Below, in pieces: positions 7,905 through 16,175 of a stretch of 64,000 nt of DNA. The stretch is from Agriterribacter humi (GTDB lineage: Bacteria; Bacteroidota; Bacteroidia; Chitinophagales; Chitinophagaceae). A program made the position numbers and the translations under genes. Below the pieces are notes generated by a model. It was given only the letters and a program-made list of their open reading frames with translations. It searched no databases and had not been told where the DNA came from. How positions within the stretch are numbered: the first letter of the stretch is position 1; the number at the start of each line of letters is the position of its first letter. The DNA is taken from positions 266,577 through 330,576 of the forward strand of contig NZ_VOHQ01000006.1 in the NCBI RefSeq assembly GCF_009192765.1, in the 5' to 3' direction.

Positions 7905-8897
7905 ATGAAAAAAATATTGCAATATCTGTTCGAATACAAAATGCTTTCGCGGCAGCAGGCCAAAGATGTGCTGGTAAATATTTCCAAAGGCGCATATAAT
8001 GAAAGTGAAGTAACGGCATTTGTAACAGTATACCTTATGCGCACCATAACCATTGAAGAGCTGCAGGGTTTTTCGGACGCGCTGCTGGAATTGTGTGTAC
8101 CCGTTCATTTGGAGGGTTACGAGTTAACCGACATTGTGGGTACAGGAGGGGATGGTAAAAACACATTTAACATTTCAACGCTGGCCTGTTTTATTGTTGC
8201 CGGCACAGGACAAAAAGTAGCCAAGCACGGTAATTATGGCGCTACATCTGTAAGTGGTGCTTCTAATGTAATGGAACAATTGGGATACCGTTTAAAATCA
8301 GACATCAGTGCATTGGAAAAAGAAATAGACCAGGCGAATATCTGTTTTTTGCATGCGCCGCTTTTTCATCCCGCATTAAAAGCCGTAGGCGCTATACGCA
8401 AAAACCTGGGTATCCGTACTTTTTTCAATATGCTGGGCCCCATGGTTAATCCGGCCAATCCGGACTTTCAATTAGTGGGTGTTTATAACCTGGAGATGGC
8501 GCGGATATACAATTACCTGTTGCAGCAAACCGGTAAAGCGTTTACGATCATCCATAGCCTGGACGGGTATGATGAGATATCGCTGACCAACGATACCAAA
8601 GTAATTACCAAAGAAGGTGAACGCATTATGACGCCGGAACAGTTAGGCAAACGCATGGTGAGTGCAACAGATATATATGGTGGTGCTACAGTTGAAGAAG
8701 CTGCCAAATTGTTTATGACTATATTAAAAGGAGAAGGCACCTGGGCGCAAAATGCGGTGGTGCTGGCCAATGCAGCAATGGCATTGCACTGTACAGGAGC
8801 TTATGGCGATTATAATGATGCGTATCTTGCAGCAGTAGAAAGTTTGGAAAGCGGAAGAGCCTTTGATGCGCTGAAGAAGCTGAAGGCGTTGCAGTGA
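7905..8897 (+). CDS. trpD: anthranilate phosphoribosyltransferase
   Basis: 330 residues, the normal length. Transfers the phosphoribosyl group of PRPP to anthranilate. The PRPP-binding signature GTGGDGKNTFNIST (about residues 79-92) and KHGNYGATSVSGASN are intact, as is KNLGIRTFFNMLGPM in the second half. It lies 47 nt after trpG in the operon and has a simple A-rich upstream region. Catalysis is cytoplasmic. Confidence 0.97.
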   Translation: MKKILQYLFEYKMLSRQQAKDVLVNISKGAYNESEVTAFVTVYLMRTITIEELQGFSDALLELCVPVHLEGYELTDIVGTGGDGKNTFNISTLACFIVAGTGQKVAKHGNYGATSVSGASNVMEQLGYRLKSDISALEKEIDQANICFLHAPLFHPALKAVGAIRKNLGIRTFFNMLGPMVNPANPDFQLVGVYNLEMARIYNYLLQQTGKAFTIIHSLDGYDEISLTNDTKVITKEGERIMTPEQLGKRMVSATDIYGGATVEEAAKLFMTILKGEGTWAQNAVVLANAAMALHCTGAYGDYNDAYLAAVESLESGRAFDALKKLKALQ

Positions 8898-8927
8898 AGA
8901 ATCCATGAGGTTTGTGGGGCCGGAATT

Positions 8928-9017
8928 GCAAGGAGTGAGTAGTGAGAGGTGAAAAGTTGAAACCTGCACCCTGAAACCTGTAACTGTCCTTGCCCCCTGT
9001 AACCTGTAACCTGAGAC
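8928..9017. repeat. degenerate short tandem repeats in the trpD-trpC gap
   Basis: GTGAGTAGTGAGAGGTGAAA is followed by repeats of the unit CCTGTAA (CCTGTAACCTGTAACCTG near 8994-9012). The block is non-coding and resembles the short-unit filler found in many other gaps of the window. Confidence 0.6.
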
Positions 9018-9022
9018 CTTAT

Positions 9023-9805
9023 ATGAATATTTTAGAAACGATAATTGAACAAAAGAAAATTGAAGTAGCAGCACGGAAGCGGCAAACGCCGGTAGCTGTG
9101 CTGGAGCAGATGGAATGGTTTTCAAAGATCCCCTTTTCGTTGCGGAAGTTTTTACTGGATGAGAATAAAACCGGCATCATCGCAGAGTTCAAAAGAAAAT
9201 CGCCGTCAAAAGGATGGATCAATGCGGATGCTGATCCGGGTGTTGTTACAGCCGCATACACGCAACATGGCGCTTCCGGGCTTTCTGTTTTAACAGATGA
9301 AAAGTTTTTTGGCGGAAGCTTGGATGACCTTAAAAAAGCAAGGACCAATAACATTCCTGTTTTGCGAAAGGATTTTATAATTGACACCTACCAGGTAGTG
9401 GAAGCGAAAGCTGTTGGAGCCGATGTGATTTTGCTTATTGCCGCTAACTTAACACCAGCCCGGGTAAAAACATTAGCCTCAACCGCAAAAAGCCTGGGCC
9501 TGGAGGTATTGCTGGAGATACACAACGAAGAAGAGCTTGAACATATTTGTGATGAAGTGGATATTGTTGGCGTAAATAACCGCAACCTCAAAACATTTGA
9601 AGTAAGTATTGAAACATCGGTGTACCTGGGCGGTTTAATTCCGCAAGATAAACCAATGATTTCCGAAAGCGGTATAGCTGATGTCGAAACGATAAGAAAA
9701 TTGAAGCAACATAACTACAAAGGGTTTTTAATTGGCGAAAATTTTATGAAAGCGCCTGACCCCGCGATTGCTTTTGCCGCATTTGTTGAGCAACTTAAAA
9801 GCTAA
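9023..9805 (+). CDS. trpC: indole-3-glycerol-phosphate synthase
   Basis: 260 residues from the ATG at 9023; an upstream in-frame ATG (8990) would add 11 residues encoded by repeat DNA and is rejected. Closes the indole ring from CdRP. The (beta/alpha)8 barrel shows IIAEFKRKSPSKG with the catalytic Lys, SVLTDEKFFGG, LRKDFIID, LLEIHNEEE, GVNNRNL and ISESGI. Monofunctional: TrpF is encoded separately 5 nt downstream, so the two are translationally close. Confidence 0.97.
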   Translation: MNILETIIEQKKIEVAARKRQTPVAVLEQMEWFSKIPFSLRKFLLDENKTGIIAEFKRKSPSKGWINADADPGVVTAAYTQHGASGLSVLTDEKFFGGSLDDLKKARTNNIPVLRKDFIIDTYQVVEAKAVGADVILLIAANLTPARVKTLASTAKSLGLEVLLEIHNEEELEHICDEVDIVGVNNRNLKTFEVSIETSVYLGGLIPQDKPMISESGIADVETIRKLKQHNYKGFLIGENFMKAPDPAIAFAAFVEQLKS

Positions 9806-9810
9806 AGACT

Positions 9811-10443
9811 ATGCGTATAAAAGTTTGTGGAAACACACAGTTAAACCAGGTGTATGCCATGGATGAAATGGGCGTTGAGTTCGCGGGATTTATCTTTTAT
9901 CATAAATCGCCACGATACGTTGTGGGGCGCATTGGCGAAGAAGAATTAAAGAGGGCAAAGCTAAAGATCAATAAAGTAGGCGTTTTTGTGAATGCAGGGT
10001 ATGATGAGGTAATGAATTATGTAGAGAAATACGGGTTGTATATGGTGCAATTGCACGGTGATGAATCACCCCGGTTATGTGAAAAGATAAGTGAGCAGGT
10101 TCCCACCATTAAAGTATTTCGTATTAAAGAGGGTGATCATATTGACTGGAAGGTAAGGGAATACAAAAATGTGAGTGATCTTTTTTTATTTGATACCGAT
10201 TGGTCTACTTATGGTGGAAGCGGAAAAAAATTCGACTGGAAAATATTGGATGGGGCGCATATCAATAAACCTTTTTTGCTGAGCGGGGGCATTGGAATAG
10301 AAGATGCGGAAGTATTGCGGTCTTTTGCTGACGGTAAACATGGCCCAAACCTTTTTGCGGTGGATGTGAACAGTAAATTAGAAAGTAGTCCTGGTATAAA
10401 GGATATGGAAAAAGTTAAAGCATTTGTGGAAGCACTGCGATAG
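9811..10443 (+). CDS. trpF: phosphoribosylanthranilate isomerase
   Basis: 210 residues. Performs the Amadori rearrangement between the TrpD and TrpC steps. The catalytic Cys is in IKVCGNT (usual motif CGIT), and the catalytic Asp is in FLFDTDWSTYGGSGKKFDW. LLSGGIG and FAVDVNSKLESSPGIKD are phosphate-binding loops. It begins 5 nt after trpC. Downstream the operon is interrupted by a RAYT element, so trpF lies 828 nt before trpB. Confidence 0.96.
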   Translation: MRIKVCGNTQLNQVYAMDEMGVEFAGFIFYHKSPRYVVGRIGEEELKRAKLKINKVGVFVNAGYDEVMNYVEKYGLYMVQLHGDESPRLCEKISEQVPTIKVFRIKEGDHIDWKVREYKNVSDLFLFDTDWSTYGGSGKKFDWKILDGAHINKPFLLSGGIGIEDAEVLRSFADGKHGPNLFAVDVNSKLESSPGIKDMEKVKAFVEALR

Positions 10444-10545
10444 CTGCAGTACGAAGAGTGCTGCTGTACGAAGTCTCCGGACTTCAGTTACTGTACGAAG
10501 TCTCCGGACTTCGTACTCCTATGTTCTTCAAAGTTTAAAACTTTG
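10443..10545 (+). repeat. left REP-like block of the RAYT element
   Basis: Begins directly at the trpF stop. 10443-10477 (starting GCTGCAGTACGAAGAG) is repeated exactly at 11175-11209. 10493-10516 is a hairpin with the 10-bp stem GTACGAAGTC and a 4-nt loop. 10521-10545 starts ATGTTCTTC, contains a perfect 8-bp palindrome, and is repeated with one mismatch at 11225-11249, just before trpB. Confidence 0.85.
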
Positions 10546-10550
10546 CACTT

Positions 10551-11114
10551 ATGAATAACACCATTTTCCGGGATGGCTACGCCATCCGCGATCAGTTTGC
10601 TGCCTATTTTCTTACGTTTACGGTTTGTGGCTGGATTGATTTGTTTACCCGAAAAATATATAAGGATATTCTTATGGATTCGTTTAAATATTGCCAGTTG
10701 AAGAAAGGATTAGTGTTAAACGCTTTTGTCGTTATGAGTAATCATGTGCATTTAATTGCCAGGGCCGGAAACAGGGAGATTACCCTGAGTGATATCATAA
10801 GAGATTTTAAAAAGCATACGCATCATAGTATGATGCCTGTTATTCAGAGTGATGCTGAAAGCCGGAGGTTGTGGATGCTGCACCAGTTTAAGTATTATGG
10901 AACGAGAAACAGTAAAAATGAAAACTACCAGATATGGACGAATGGTAATCATCCGGAGGAGTGTTTTAGCCATGGATTCACTCAGGTGAAGATCAATTAT
11001 ATTCATGAAAACCCGGTAAGGGCAGGCATTGTAAATCATGCGGAAGATTATGTGTATTCAAGCGCAGCGAATTATGCCGGTAAGCGGGGCGTAATTGATG
11101 TGGAAGTATTATAA
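10551..11114 (+). CDS. REP-associated tyrosine transposase (RAYT), Y1/HUH family
   Basis: 187 residues, typical RAYT length. The HUH metal-binding pair is His65/His67 in SNHVHLI, and the probable catalytic Tyr150 is in the conserved block INYIHENPVRAG, followed by DYVYSSAANY. Such single-domain transposases cut single-stranded DNA at REP hairpins and are thought to spread REPs. REP-like hairpins lie on both sides of this gene and a 9-bp inverted repeat (ATGTTCTTC at 10521-10529, GAAGAACAT at 11132-11140) brackets it. It is inserted between trpF and trpB in the operon's direction. No frameshift is seen, so it is probably functional. Confidence 0.93.
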   Translation: MNNTIFRDGYAIRDQFAAYFLTFTVCGWIDLFTRKIYKDILMDSFKYCQLKKGLVLNAFVVMSNHVHLIARAGNREITLSDIIRDFKKHTHHSMMPVIQSDAESRRLWMLHQFKYYGTRNSKNENYQIWTNGNHPEECFSHGFTQVKINYIHENPVRAGIVNHAEDYVYSSAANYAGKRGVIDVEVL

Positions 11115-11117
11115 ATA

Positions 11118-11249
11118 TAGTCGGAGACTATGAAGAACATAAAAAATGCGAAGTCGGAGACTTCGCATAGCATTGCTGCAGTACGAAGAGTGCTGCTGTA
11201 CGAAGTCTCTGACTTCGTACGATTATGTTCTTCAAAGTTTACAACTTTG
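11118..11249 (+). repeat. right REP-like block of the RAYT element, upstream of trpB
   Basis: Three hairpins share one core: 11118-11130 (TAGTC, loop GGA), 11148-11166 (8-bp stem GCGAAGTC, loop GGA) and 11198-11220 (10-bp stem GTACGAAGTC, loop TCT). 11175-11209 is an exact 35-nt direct repeat of 10443-10477. 11225-11249 repeats the block before the RAYT start. The cluster fills most of the 157 nt between RAYT and trpB. Confidence 0.88.
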
Positions 11250-11271
11250 AATTAATTTAAATAAGTGTGCA

Positions 11272-12492
11272 ATGATAAACAGAACAATAGCCCTCGCCAA
11301 ATATAAAGGCACATTTGAGCAGCCGGATATCTTTGGCTACTATGGAGGGTTCGGCGGAGCTTATATTCCCGAAATGTTGTATCCCAATGTGGAGGAATTA
11401 AAAAGCCGGTACCTGAAAATTATGTATGAAGATGATTTTCAGAAGGAGTTCAGGGCCCTGCTGAAAGATTATGTAGGACGACCTTCGCCATTATACCATG
11501 CAAAAAGATTAAGTGAAAAACATGGTACAACTATTTTTTTAAAAAGAGAAGATCTGAATCATACCGGTGCGCATAAGATCAATAATACGATTGGGCAGTT
11601 GCTGTTGGCAAGGCGGTTAGGCAAACACCGCATAATAGCCGAAACCGGCGCCGGTCAGCATGGCGTAGCCACGGCAACCGTTTGTGCATTAATGGATATG
11701 CAGTGTGTGGTGTATATGGGCGAAAAAGACATTGAAAGACAGGCGCCCAATGTGGCCCGGATGAAAATGCTGGGTGCAACAGTTATACCCGCAACCAGTG
11801 GTAGTAAAACATTAAAGGACGCCACCAATGAGGCAATTCGCGACTGGATCAACAACCCGGTAGATACGCATTATATAATAGGCAGTGTGGTAGGCCCGCA
11901 TCCTTATCCTGATATGGTAGCAAGATTTCAAAGTATCATTAGTGAGGAAATGCGCTGGCAGTTAAAGGAGCACACCGGCAGTGAATTTCCTACGCATGTG
12001 GTTGCATGTGTGGGCGGCGGCAGTAATGCAGCCGGTGCGTTTTATCATTACTTAGAAGAATTTGCCGTGCAGTTGGTTGCTGTAGAAGCGGCTGGTTGTG
12101 GCATACGAAGCGGTATGAGTGCAGCAACCACGCAATTGGGCAAGGCCGGTATTTTACATGGCAGTAAAAGTTTGGTAATGCAAACGGAAGATGGGCAGGT
12201 AGTGGAACCGCACAGTATTTCAGCGGGATTGGATTACCCCGGCATAGGTCCTTTGCATGCGCATTTATATGAAACCGGGCGGGCTTTATTTTTAAGCGCA
12301 ACGGATGAGGAAGCTATAGATGCAGCCTTTGAGCTAACCCGCCTGGAAGGGATTATACCCGCATTGGAAAGCGCTCATGCCATAGCCGGACTGGATCAAC
12401 TGAAACTAACGTCAAAGGATACTGTAGTGGTTTGTTTAAGCGGCAGGGGCGATAAGGATATGGCGGCGTATATGAAAGCGATGGGGGAGTAG
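11272..12492 (+). CDS. trpB: tryptophan synthase beta subunit
   Basis: 406 residues, full length. Condenses indole and serine with PLP. The PLP lysine is in [14 protein letters not shown], with [12 protein letters not shown], the phosphate-binding loop GGGSNAAG and CLSGRGDKD near the end. It is a TrpB1-type protein that works with TrpA, encoded 77 nt downstream. Its upstream region has been replaced by the RAYT right block, so its expression now depends on transcription through the element or on a promoter within it. Confidence 0.97.
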   Translation: MINRTIALAKYKGTFEQPDIFGYYGGFGGAYIPEMLYPNVEELKSRYLKIMYEDDFQKEFRALLKDYVGRPSPLYHAKRLSEKHGTTIFLKREDLNHTGAHKINNTIGQLLLARRLGKHRIIAETGAGQHGVATATVCALMDMQCVVYMGEKDIERQAPNVARMKMLGATVIPATSGSKTLKDATNEAIRDWINNPVDTHYIIGSVVGPHPYPDMVARFQSIISEEMRWQLKEHTGSEFPTHVVACVGGGSNAAGAFYHYLEEFAVQLVAVEAAGCGIRSGMSAATTQLGKAGILHGSKSLVMQTEDGQVVEPHSISAGLDYPGIGPLHAHLYETGRALFLSATDEEAIDAAFELTRLEGIIPALESAHAIAGLDQLKLTSKDTVVVCLSGRGDKDMAAYMKAMGE

Positions 12493-12557
12493 TGAGTGGT
12501 AAGTGGTAAGTAGTGAATGGTCAGTTTTGACAAAAAAAAATAACAGTATATTTTTTC

Positions 12558-12563
12558 AGGAGA
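12558..12563 (+). promoter_or_regulatory. Shine-Dalgarno-like sequence for trpA
   Basis: AGGAGA lies 6 nt before the trpA ATG. This is unusual here, since most starts in the window have only A-rich leaders. It sits directly after a T-run (12550-12556). Confidence 0.5.
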
Positions 12564-12569
12564 AACAAT

Positions 12570-13352
12570 ATGAACAGGATACAACAATTATTTAAAACGA
12601 AGAGCAGCGGAGTGTTGAATATTTACTGTACAGCGGGCTATCCGCAACTGGATAGTACACTAAAAGTAATGAAAGCTTTGCAGGACAATGGTGCGGGTAT
12701 AATTGAACTGGGCATGCCTTACAGCGACCCGTTGGCTGATGGCCCGGTTATACAGGAGAGTGGGGGCGTGGCATTGCAAAATGGCATGACCCTTAAAGTG
12801 CTTTTTGAGCAATTAAAAATAATGCGGAATACGGCCGGTAGCGGCATAACGGTTCCTGTGATTTTGATGGGCTATATGAATCCTGTTTTACAATACGGCT
12901 TCGAAAAGTTTTGTGCTGATGCCTCGGCAACAGGAGTTGACGGGCTCATATTGCCCGACCTGCCTATACGTGAATTTGAAACAGAATATGGCCCGGTGAT
13001 CAGGAAGTATGGATTAGATTTTATCTTCCTGGTTACACCTGAAACCCCGGAGGAAAGAATAAGGAAGATTGATGCCCTGAGCACGGGATTTATTTACGCG
13101 GTTTCTTCTTCGTCTACTACCGGCAAGGATAAAAATTTTTCGGAAGTGGAATTGTATTTGCAAAAGCTACAGGATATGCAGTTGAAGAACCCTGTATTGG
13201 TTGGCTTTGGTATAAAAGATAAAATCACCTTTCAATCCGCCTGCAAATACGCAAATGGAGCTATTATTGGGAGTGCCTATATAAAAGCGCTGAATGAAAA
13301 CCCGGCAGTGGGAGAAACGACTAAAAAGTTTTTGGAAAGTATATTAAAGTAA
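12570..13352 (+). CDS. trpA: tryptophan synthase alpha subunit
   Basis: 260 residues. Cleaves indole-3-glycerol phosphate and channels indole to TrpB. The catalytic Glu and Asp are in IIELGMPYSDPLADGPVIQ, and LPDLPIRE, FLVTPETP, YAVSSSSTTG and VGFGIKD are the usual loops. It is the last trp gene. The stop codon ends 1 nt before the 3' end of the oppositely oriented tRNA-Gly gene, and no terminator hairpin separates it from hisH. Confidence 0.96.
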   Translation: MNRIQQLFKTKSSGVLNIYCTAGYPQLDSTLKVMKALQDNGAGIIELGMPYSDPLADGPVIQESGGVALQNGMTLKVLFEQLKIMRNTAGSGITVPVILMGYMNPVLQYGFEKFCADASATGVDGLILPDLPIREFETEYGPVIRKYGLDFIFLVTPETPEERIRKIDALSTGFIYAVSSSSTTGKDKNFSEVELYLQKLQDMQLKNPVLVGFGIKDKITFQSACKYANGAIIGSAYIKALNENPAVGETTKKFLESILK

Positions 13353-13353
13353 G

Positions 13354-13426
13354 AGCGGAAAACGGGATTCGAACCCGCGGCCTTCAGTTTGGGAAACTGA
13401 TGCTCTGCCAACTGAGCTATTTCCGC
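13354..13426 (-). tRNA. tRNA-Gly, anticodon CCC
   Basis: Reading the minus strand: 7-bp acceptor stem GCGGAAA/TTTCCGC, D arm GCTCAGTTGGCAGAGC, anticodon stem TCAGT/ACTGA with loop TTCCCAA (anticodon CCC, reads GGG), and a T arm with TTCGAAT. CCA is not encoded. The gene is antisense to the trp and his genes and lies in the 90 nt between trpA and hisH. A possible -7 box for it (TAACTTTA, 13440-13433) lies between it and hisH, just upstream of the hisH start codon. Confidence 0.97.
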
Positions 13427-13442
13427 AAAAAATAAAGTTACG

Positions 13443-14051
13443 ATGAATCTGGTAATTATAAAATATAATGCGGGCAATATACAATCGGTTTTATATGCCC
13501 TGGAACGTATTGGGCTGGAGGCGAAGGTTACCGATAATGTGGAACAGATCCGCAGCGCCGATAAAGTAATATTTCCCGGCGTGGGTGAGGCCAGCAGCGC
13601 CATGCGGTATTTAAAAGAACGGAAGCTGGATGAAGTGATCAAAAACCTTGCACAACCGGTGCTGGGTATTTGTCTGGGTATGCAGTTGATGTGCAGGTTT
13701 TCTGAAGAAAATAATGTAAACTGCTTGCATATATTTGATGAAGATGTGAAACTTTTTAAACAGGTAGTGAAGCAGCAAGCCGGCAATATTAAGATACCCC
13801 AGATAGGCTGGAATAATATTTATGATCTTAAAACGGATTTGTTTAATGCTGTTCCTGAAGATAGTTACACTTATTTTGTGCACAGCTATTATGCAGCTTT
13901 AGGTGCACATACTATCGCTACAACCAATTATATTATTCCTTACAGTTCAGCGCTCCATAAAAATAATTTTTACGGTGTACAGTTTCACCCCGAAAAGAGT
14001 GCGGATACGGGCGAACAGATCCTTAGAAATTTTATTGAACGCTGCAATTAA
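13443..14051 (+). CDS. hisH: imidazole glycerol phosphate synthase, glutaminase subunit
   Basis: 202 residues. Class I glutaminase that supplies ammonia to HisF. It shows FPGVGEASSAM, the nucleophile loop GICLGMQLM, the HisH-specific PQIGWN and the His/Glu pair in GVQFHPEKS. The ATG is only 16 nt from the 5' end of the antisense tRNA-Gly, so any promoter of its own would have to overlap the tRNA. Co-transcription with trp is plausible. It heads the hisH-hisA-hisF run. Confidence 0.96.
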   Translation: MNLVIIKYNAGNIQSVLYALERIGLEAKVTDNVEQIRSADKVIFPGVGEASSAMRYLKERKLDEVIKNLAQPVLGICLGMQLMCRFSEENNVNCLHIFDEDVKLFKQVVKQQAGNIKIPQIGWNNIYDLKTDLFNAVPEDSYTYFVHSYYAALGAHTIATTNYIIPYSSALHKNNFYGVQFHPEKSADTGEQILRNFIERCN

Positions 14052-14075
14052 AATCATTACGGTATATACAACAAT

Positions 14076-14789
14076 ATGGAAATCATACCCGCCATTGACA
14101 TTATAGACGGCAAATGCGTTCGCCTTACGCAGGGCGATTATGCACAAAAAAAAATCTACAATGAACATCCGCTGGAAGTGGCCAAACAATTTGAAGATGC
14201 CGGTTTGCAACGCCTGCATTTGGTTGATTTAGACGGGGCCAAAGCCGGGCAGGTAAAAAACTGGAAAGTGCTGGAAACGATTGCCGGGAAAACCGGGCTC
14301 AGTATTGATTTTGGAGGAGGCATTAAACAACAGGAGGATGTGAATATTGTTTTTAATTCGGGTGCAGCACTGGCAACAGTTGGCAGCATAGCTGTTAAAA
14401 ATGAAGCCGAACTGGTAGAATGGTTTATGATTTTTGGCGCAGATAAGTTTTTATTGGGCGCCGATGTAAAAGATGAAAAGATAGCCATTGGCGGCTGGCT
14501 GGAAACAACGGATATATGGATATACGATTTTATTGAAAAATATATCGGTCATGGTATAAAACAAATATTTTGTACCGATGTAAGTAAGGATGGAAAGCTG
14601 GAAGGCCCTGCAGTAGAACTATATAAAAATATTGTTCAAAAATTTCCGGCATTGCATTTTATTGCCAGTGGCGGCGTAAGTTCTGTTGATGATTTACATG
14701 CACTGCGTGATGCCGGCTGCAAAGGCGCTATAGTAGGTAAGGCGATTTATGAGGAAAGAGTGAAGATAAATAAGTTAGGGAGTTTTTAG
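14076..14789 (+). CDS. hisA: phosphoribosylformimino-AICAR phosphate isomerase
   Basis: 237 residues. The (beta/alpha)8 isomerase of histidine synthesis. The catalytic Asp is in PAIDIIDGKCVRL, and GGGIK, DVSKDGKLEGP and ASGGVSS are present. It starts 24 nt after hisH. Its TAG stop overlaps the first base of an 11-bp inverted repeat (GTTTATAGTTT, 14789-14799) whose other arm is at 15239-15249, beyond the inserted four-helix-bundle gene. Confidence 0.95.
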   Translation: MEIIPAIDIIDGKCVRLTQGDYAQKKIYNEHPLEVAKQFEDAGLQRLHLVDLDGAKAGQVKNWKVLETIAGKTGLSIDFGGGIKQQEDVNIVFNSGAALATVGSIAVKNEAELVEWFMIFGADKFLLGADVKDEKIAIGGWLETTDIWIYDFIEKYIGHGIKQIFCTDVSKDGKLEGPAVELYKNIVQKFPALHFIASGGVSSVDDLHALRDAGCKGAIVGKAIYEERVKINKLGSF

Positions 14790-14799
14790 TTTATAGTTT
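14789..14799 (+). repeat. left arm of 11-bp inverted repeat around the four-helix-bundle gene
   Basis: GTTTATAGTTT here and AAACTATAAAC at 15239-15249 are exact complements and flank the inserted gene on both sides. AAACYA-type repeats are common in gaps of this genome, so chance similarity is possible. Confidence 0.5.
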
Positions 14800-14831
14800 G
14801 TAGTTTTAAAGCCTGCTAATGAAATGAAATT

Positions 14832-15233
14832 ATGCTTACTATTTTAAAATTTGAAGAACTCGAAATTTGGAAGCAGGCAAGAGTGCTATCCTTAAAGATA
14901 TTTCACTTTACTCAAAAGGAAAGTTTCGCAAAAGAATATAAGCTTAAGGAACAGATAAAATCTTCTGCCGGTTCTGTTATGGATAATATAGCGGAAGGGT
15001 TTGAAAGAGCATCAAGACTGGAGTTTGTTAATTTTCTTAGCATTGCCAAAGGATCATGTGGAGAAGTTAAATCTCAGTTGTGCCGCGTACTCGATCAAAA
15101 ATTCATTACTGAGTCAGAATTTAACGAGGTATATACTCAATACGAAGGATTGTCTGCCGGTATCGCGGCCTTTATGAATTACCTGAATAAATCCGGAATA
15201 AGAGGGCAGAAATTCCGTAATCGTGAGCCATAA
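14832..15233 (+). CDS. four-helix-bundle protein (23S rRNA intervening-sequence protein family)
   Basis: 133 residues, mostly helical. It has the family pattern FEELEIWKQAR at the start, SSAGSVMDNIAEGFER in the middle and LCRVLDQ later. The family was named for ORFs in 23S rRNA intervening sequences but is found widely as single genes; its biochemical role is not established. Here it splits hisA from hisF, which are normally adjacent, and is bracketed by an 11-bp inverted repeat. No rRNA is nearby. It looks like an acquired gene that kept the operon's orientation. Confidence 0.88.
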   Translation: MLTILKFEELEIWKQARVLSLKIFHFTQKESFAKEYKLKEQIKSSAGSVMDNIAEGFERASRLEFVNFLSIAKGSCGEVKSQLCRVLDQKFITESEFNEVYTQYEGLSAGIAAFMNYLNKSGIRGQKFRNREP

Positions 15234-15238
15234 CTTCC

Positions 15239-15249
15239 AAACTATAAAC
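15239..15249 (+). repeat. right arm of 11-bp inverted repeat around the four-helix-bundle gene
   Basis: AAACTATAAAC, the exact complement of 14789-14799, ending 13 nt before the hisF start. Confidence 0.5.
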
Positions 15250-15262
15250 CATAAATTATTCT

Positions 15263-16042
15263 ATGCTTTCCAAACGCATTATCCCCTGTCTTGATATTAA
15301 GGATGGGCGCACGGTAAAAGGCACCAATTTTGTAAACCTGCGCGATGCCGGTGATCCTGTTGAACTGGGTGCATTGTATGCTAAGCAGGGCGCCGATGAA
15401 CTGGTGTTTTTAGATATTACCGCAACGGTTGAAAAAAGAAAAACCCTGAGTGAACTGGCTAACCGCATTGCGCACCATATCAATATTCCTTTTACCGTAG
15501 GCGGTGGTATTAGCAGCGTAGAAGATGTAAATGTATTGTTACAAAACGGGGCGGATAAGATTTCTGTAAACACAGCGGCTTTTAAAAAGCCGCAACTTAT
15601 CAACGAACTGGCAAAAGAATTTGGAAGCCAGTGCGTGGTGTTGGCCATAGATACCCGTAAGGAAGATGACGGAGAATGGTATGTATATCTGAATGGAGGA
15701 AGAACGAAAACTGAAATGAAATGTGTGGATTGGGCGAAGCAGGCCGTAGAGCTTGGTGCAGGAGAAATACTGTTAACGTCAATGAATCATGATGGCACCA
15801 AACAGGGCTTTGCCCTGGATATTACACGCACATTATCAACACTCTTGCCCGTGCCTGTTATTGCCAGTGGAGGCGGTGGAACAATGGAGCATTTTGTAAC
15901 TGTTTTTAATGAAGGCAAAGCCGATGCTGCATTGGCCGCCAGCATTTTTCATTTTAAGGAAATAGCCATTCCGGAACTTAAGCAGTTCTTATTTGAAAAT
16001 AATATTCCTGTGCGCATACTGCAGGAAAACATAAACAAATAA
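15263..16042 (+). CDS. hisF: imidazole glycerol phosphate synthase, cyclase subunit
   Basis: 259 residues. Uses ammonia from HisH to form IGP and AICAR. The first catalytic Asp is in [15 protein letters not shown] and the second in [32 protein letters not shown] and [11 protein letters not shown] are typical phosphate loops. It is the last gene before the oppositely oriented TonB receptor/DUF4249 pair; hisIE lies about 4 kb further on. Confidence 0.97.
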   Translation: MLSKRIIPCLDIKDGRTVKGTNFVNLRDAGDPVELGALYAKQGADELVFLDITATVEKRKTLSELANRIAHHINIPFTVGGGISSVEDVNVLLQNGADKISVNTAAFKKPQLINELAKEFGSQCVVLAIDTRKEDDGEWYVYLNGGRTKTEMKCVDWAKQAVELGAGEILLTSMNHDGTKQGFALDITRTLSTLLPVPVIASGGGGTMEHFVTVFNEGKADAALAASIFHFKEIAIPELKQFLFENNIPVRILQENINK

Positions 16043-16175
16043 TGGATGAAGTTATTGCCGGGGGAACCTTTGCGGAATAGCGGACGGAACCGTGAACGGA
16101 GCGTCGCCACATCAGTTACATCAGGGTGTTGCTGCCGGTAAAATAGTAAGCGCTGTTATTTGGCATGCTGCTGCA

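Noticed and set aside
8990..9022. Longer trpC start
   Set aside because: The extra 11 residues come from the CCTGTAA repeat and are not in the family; ATG at 9023 fits the normal N-terminus.
11272..12492. TrpB split from the operon as a TrpB2-type paralogue
   Set aside because: Length and motifs are TrpB1-like and trpA follows directly; the distance from trpF is explained by the RAYT element.
13277..13786. Long minus-strand frame over trpA-tRNA-hisH
   Set aside because: It is antisense to hisH and reads through the tRNA; no protein features.
14832..15233. rRNA intervening sequence
   Set aside because: The protein family fits, but there is no 23S rRNA around it; it lies in a his operon.
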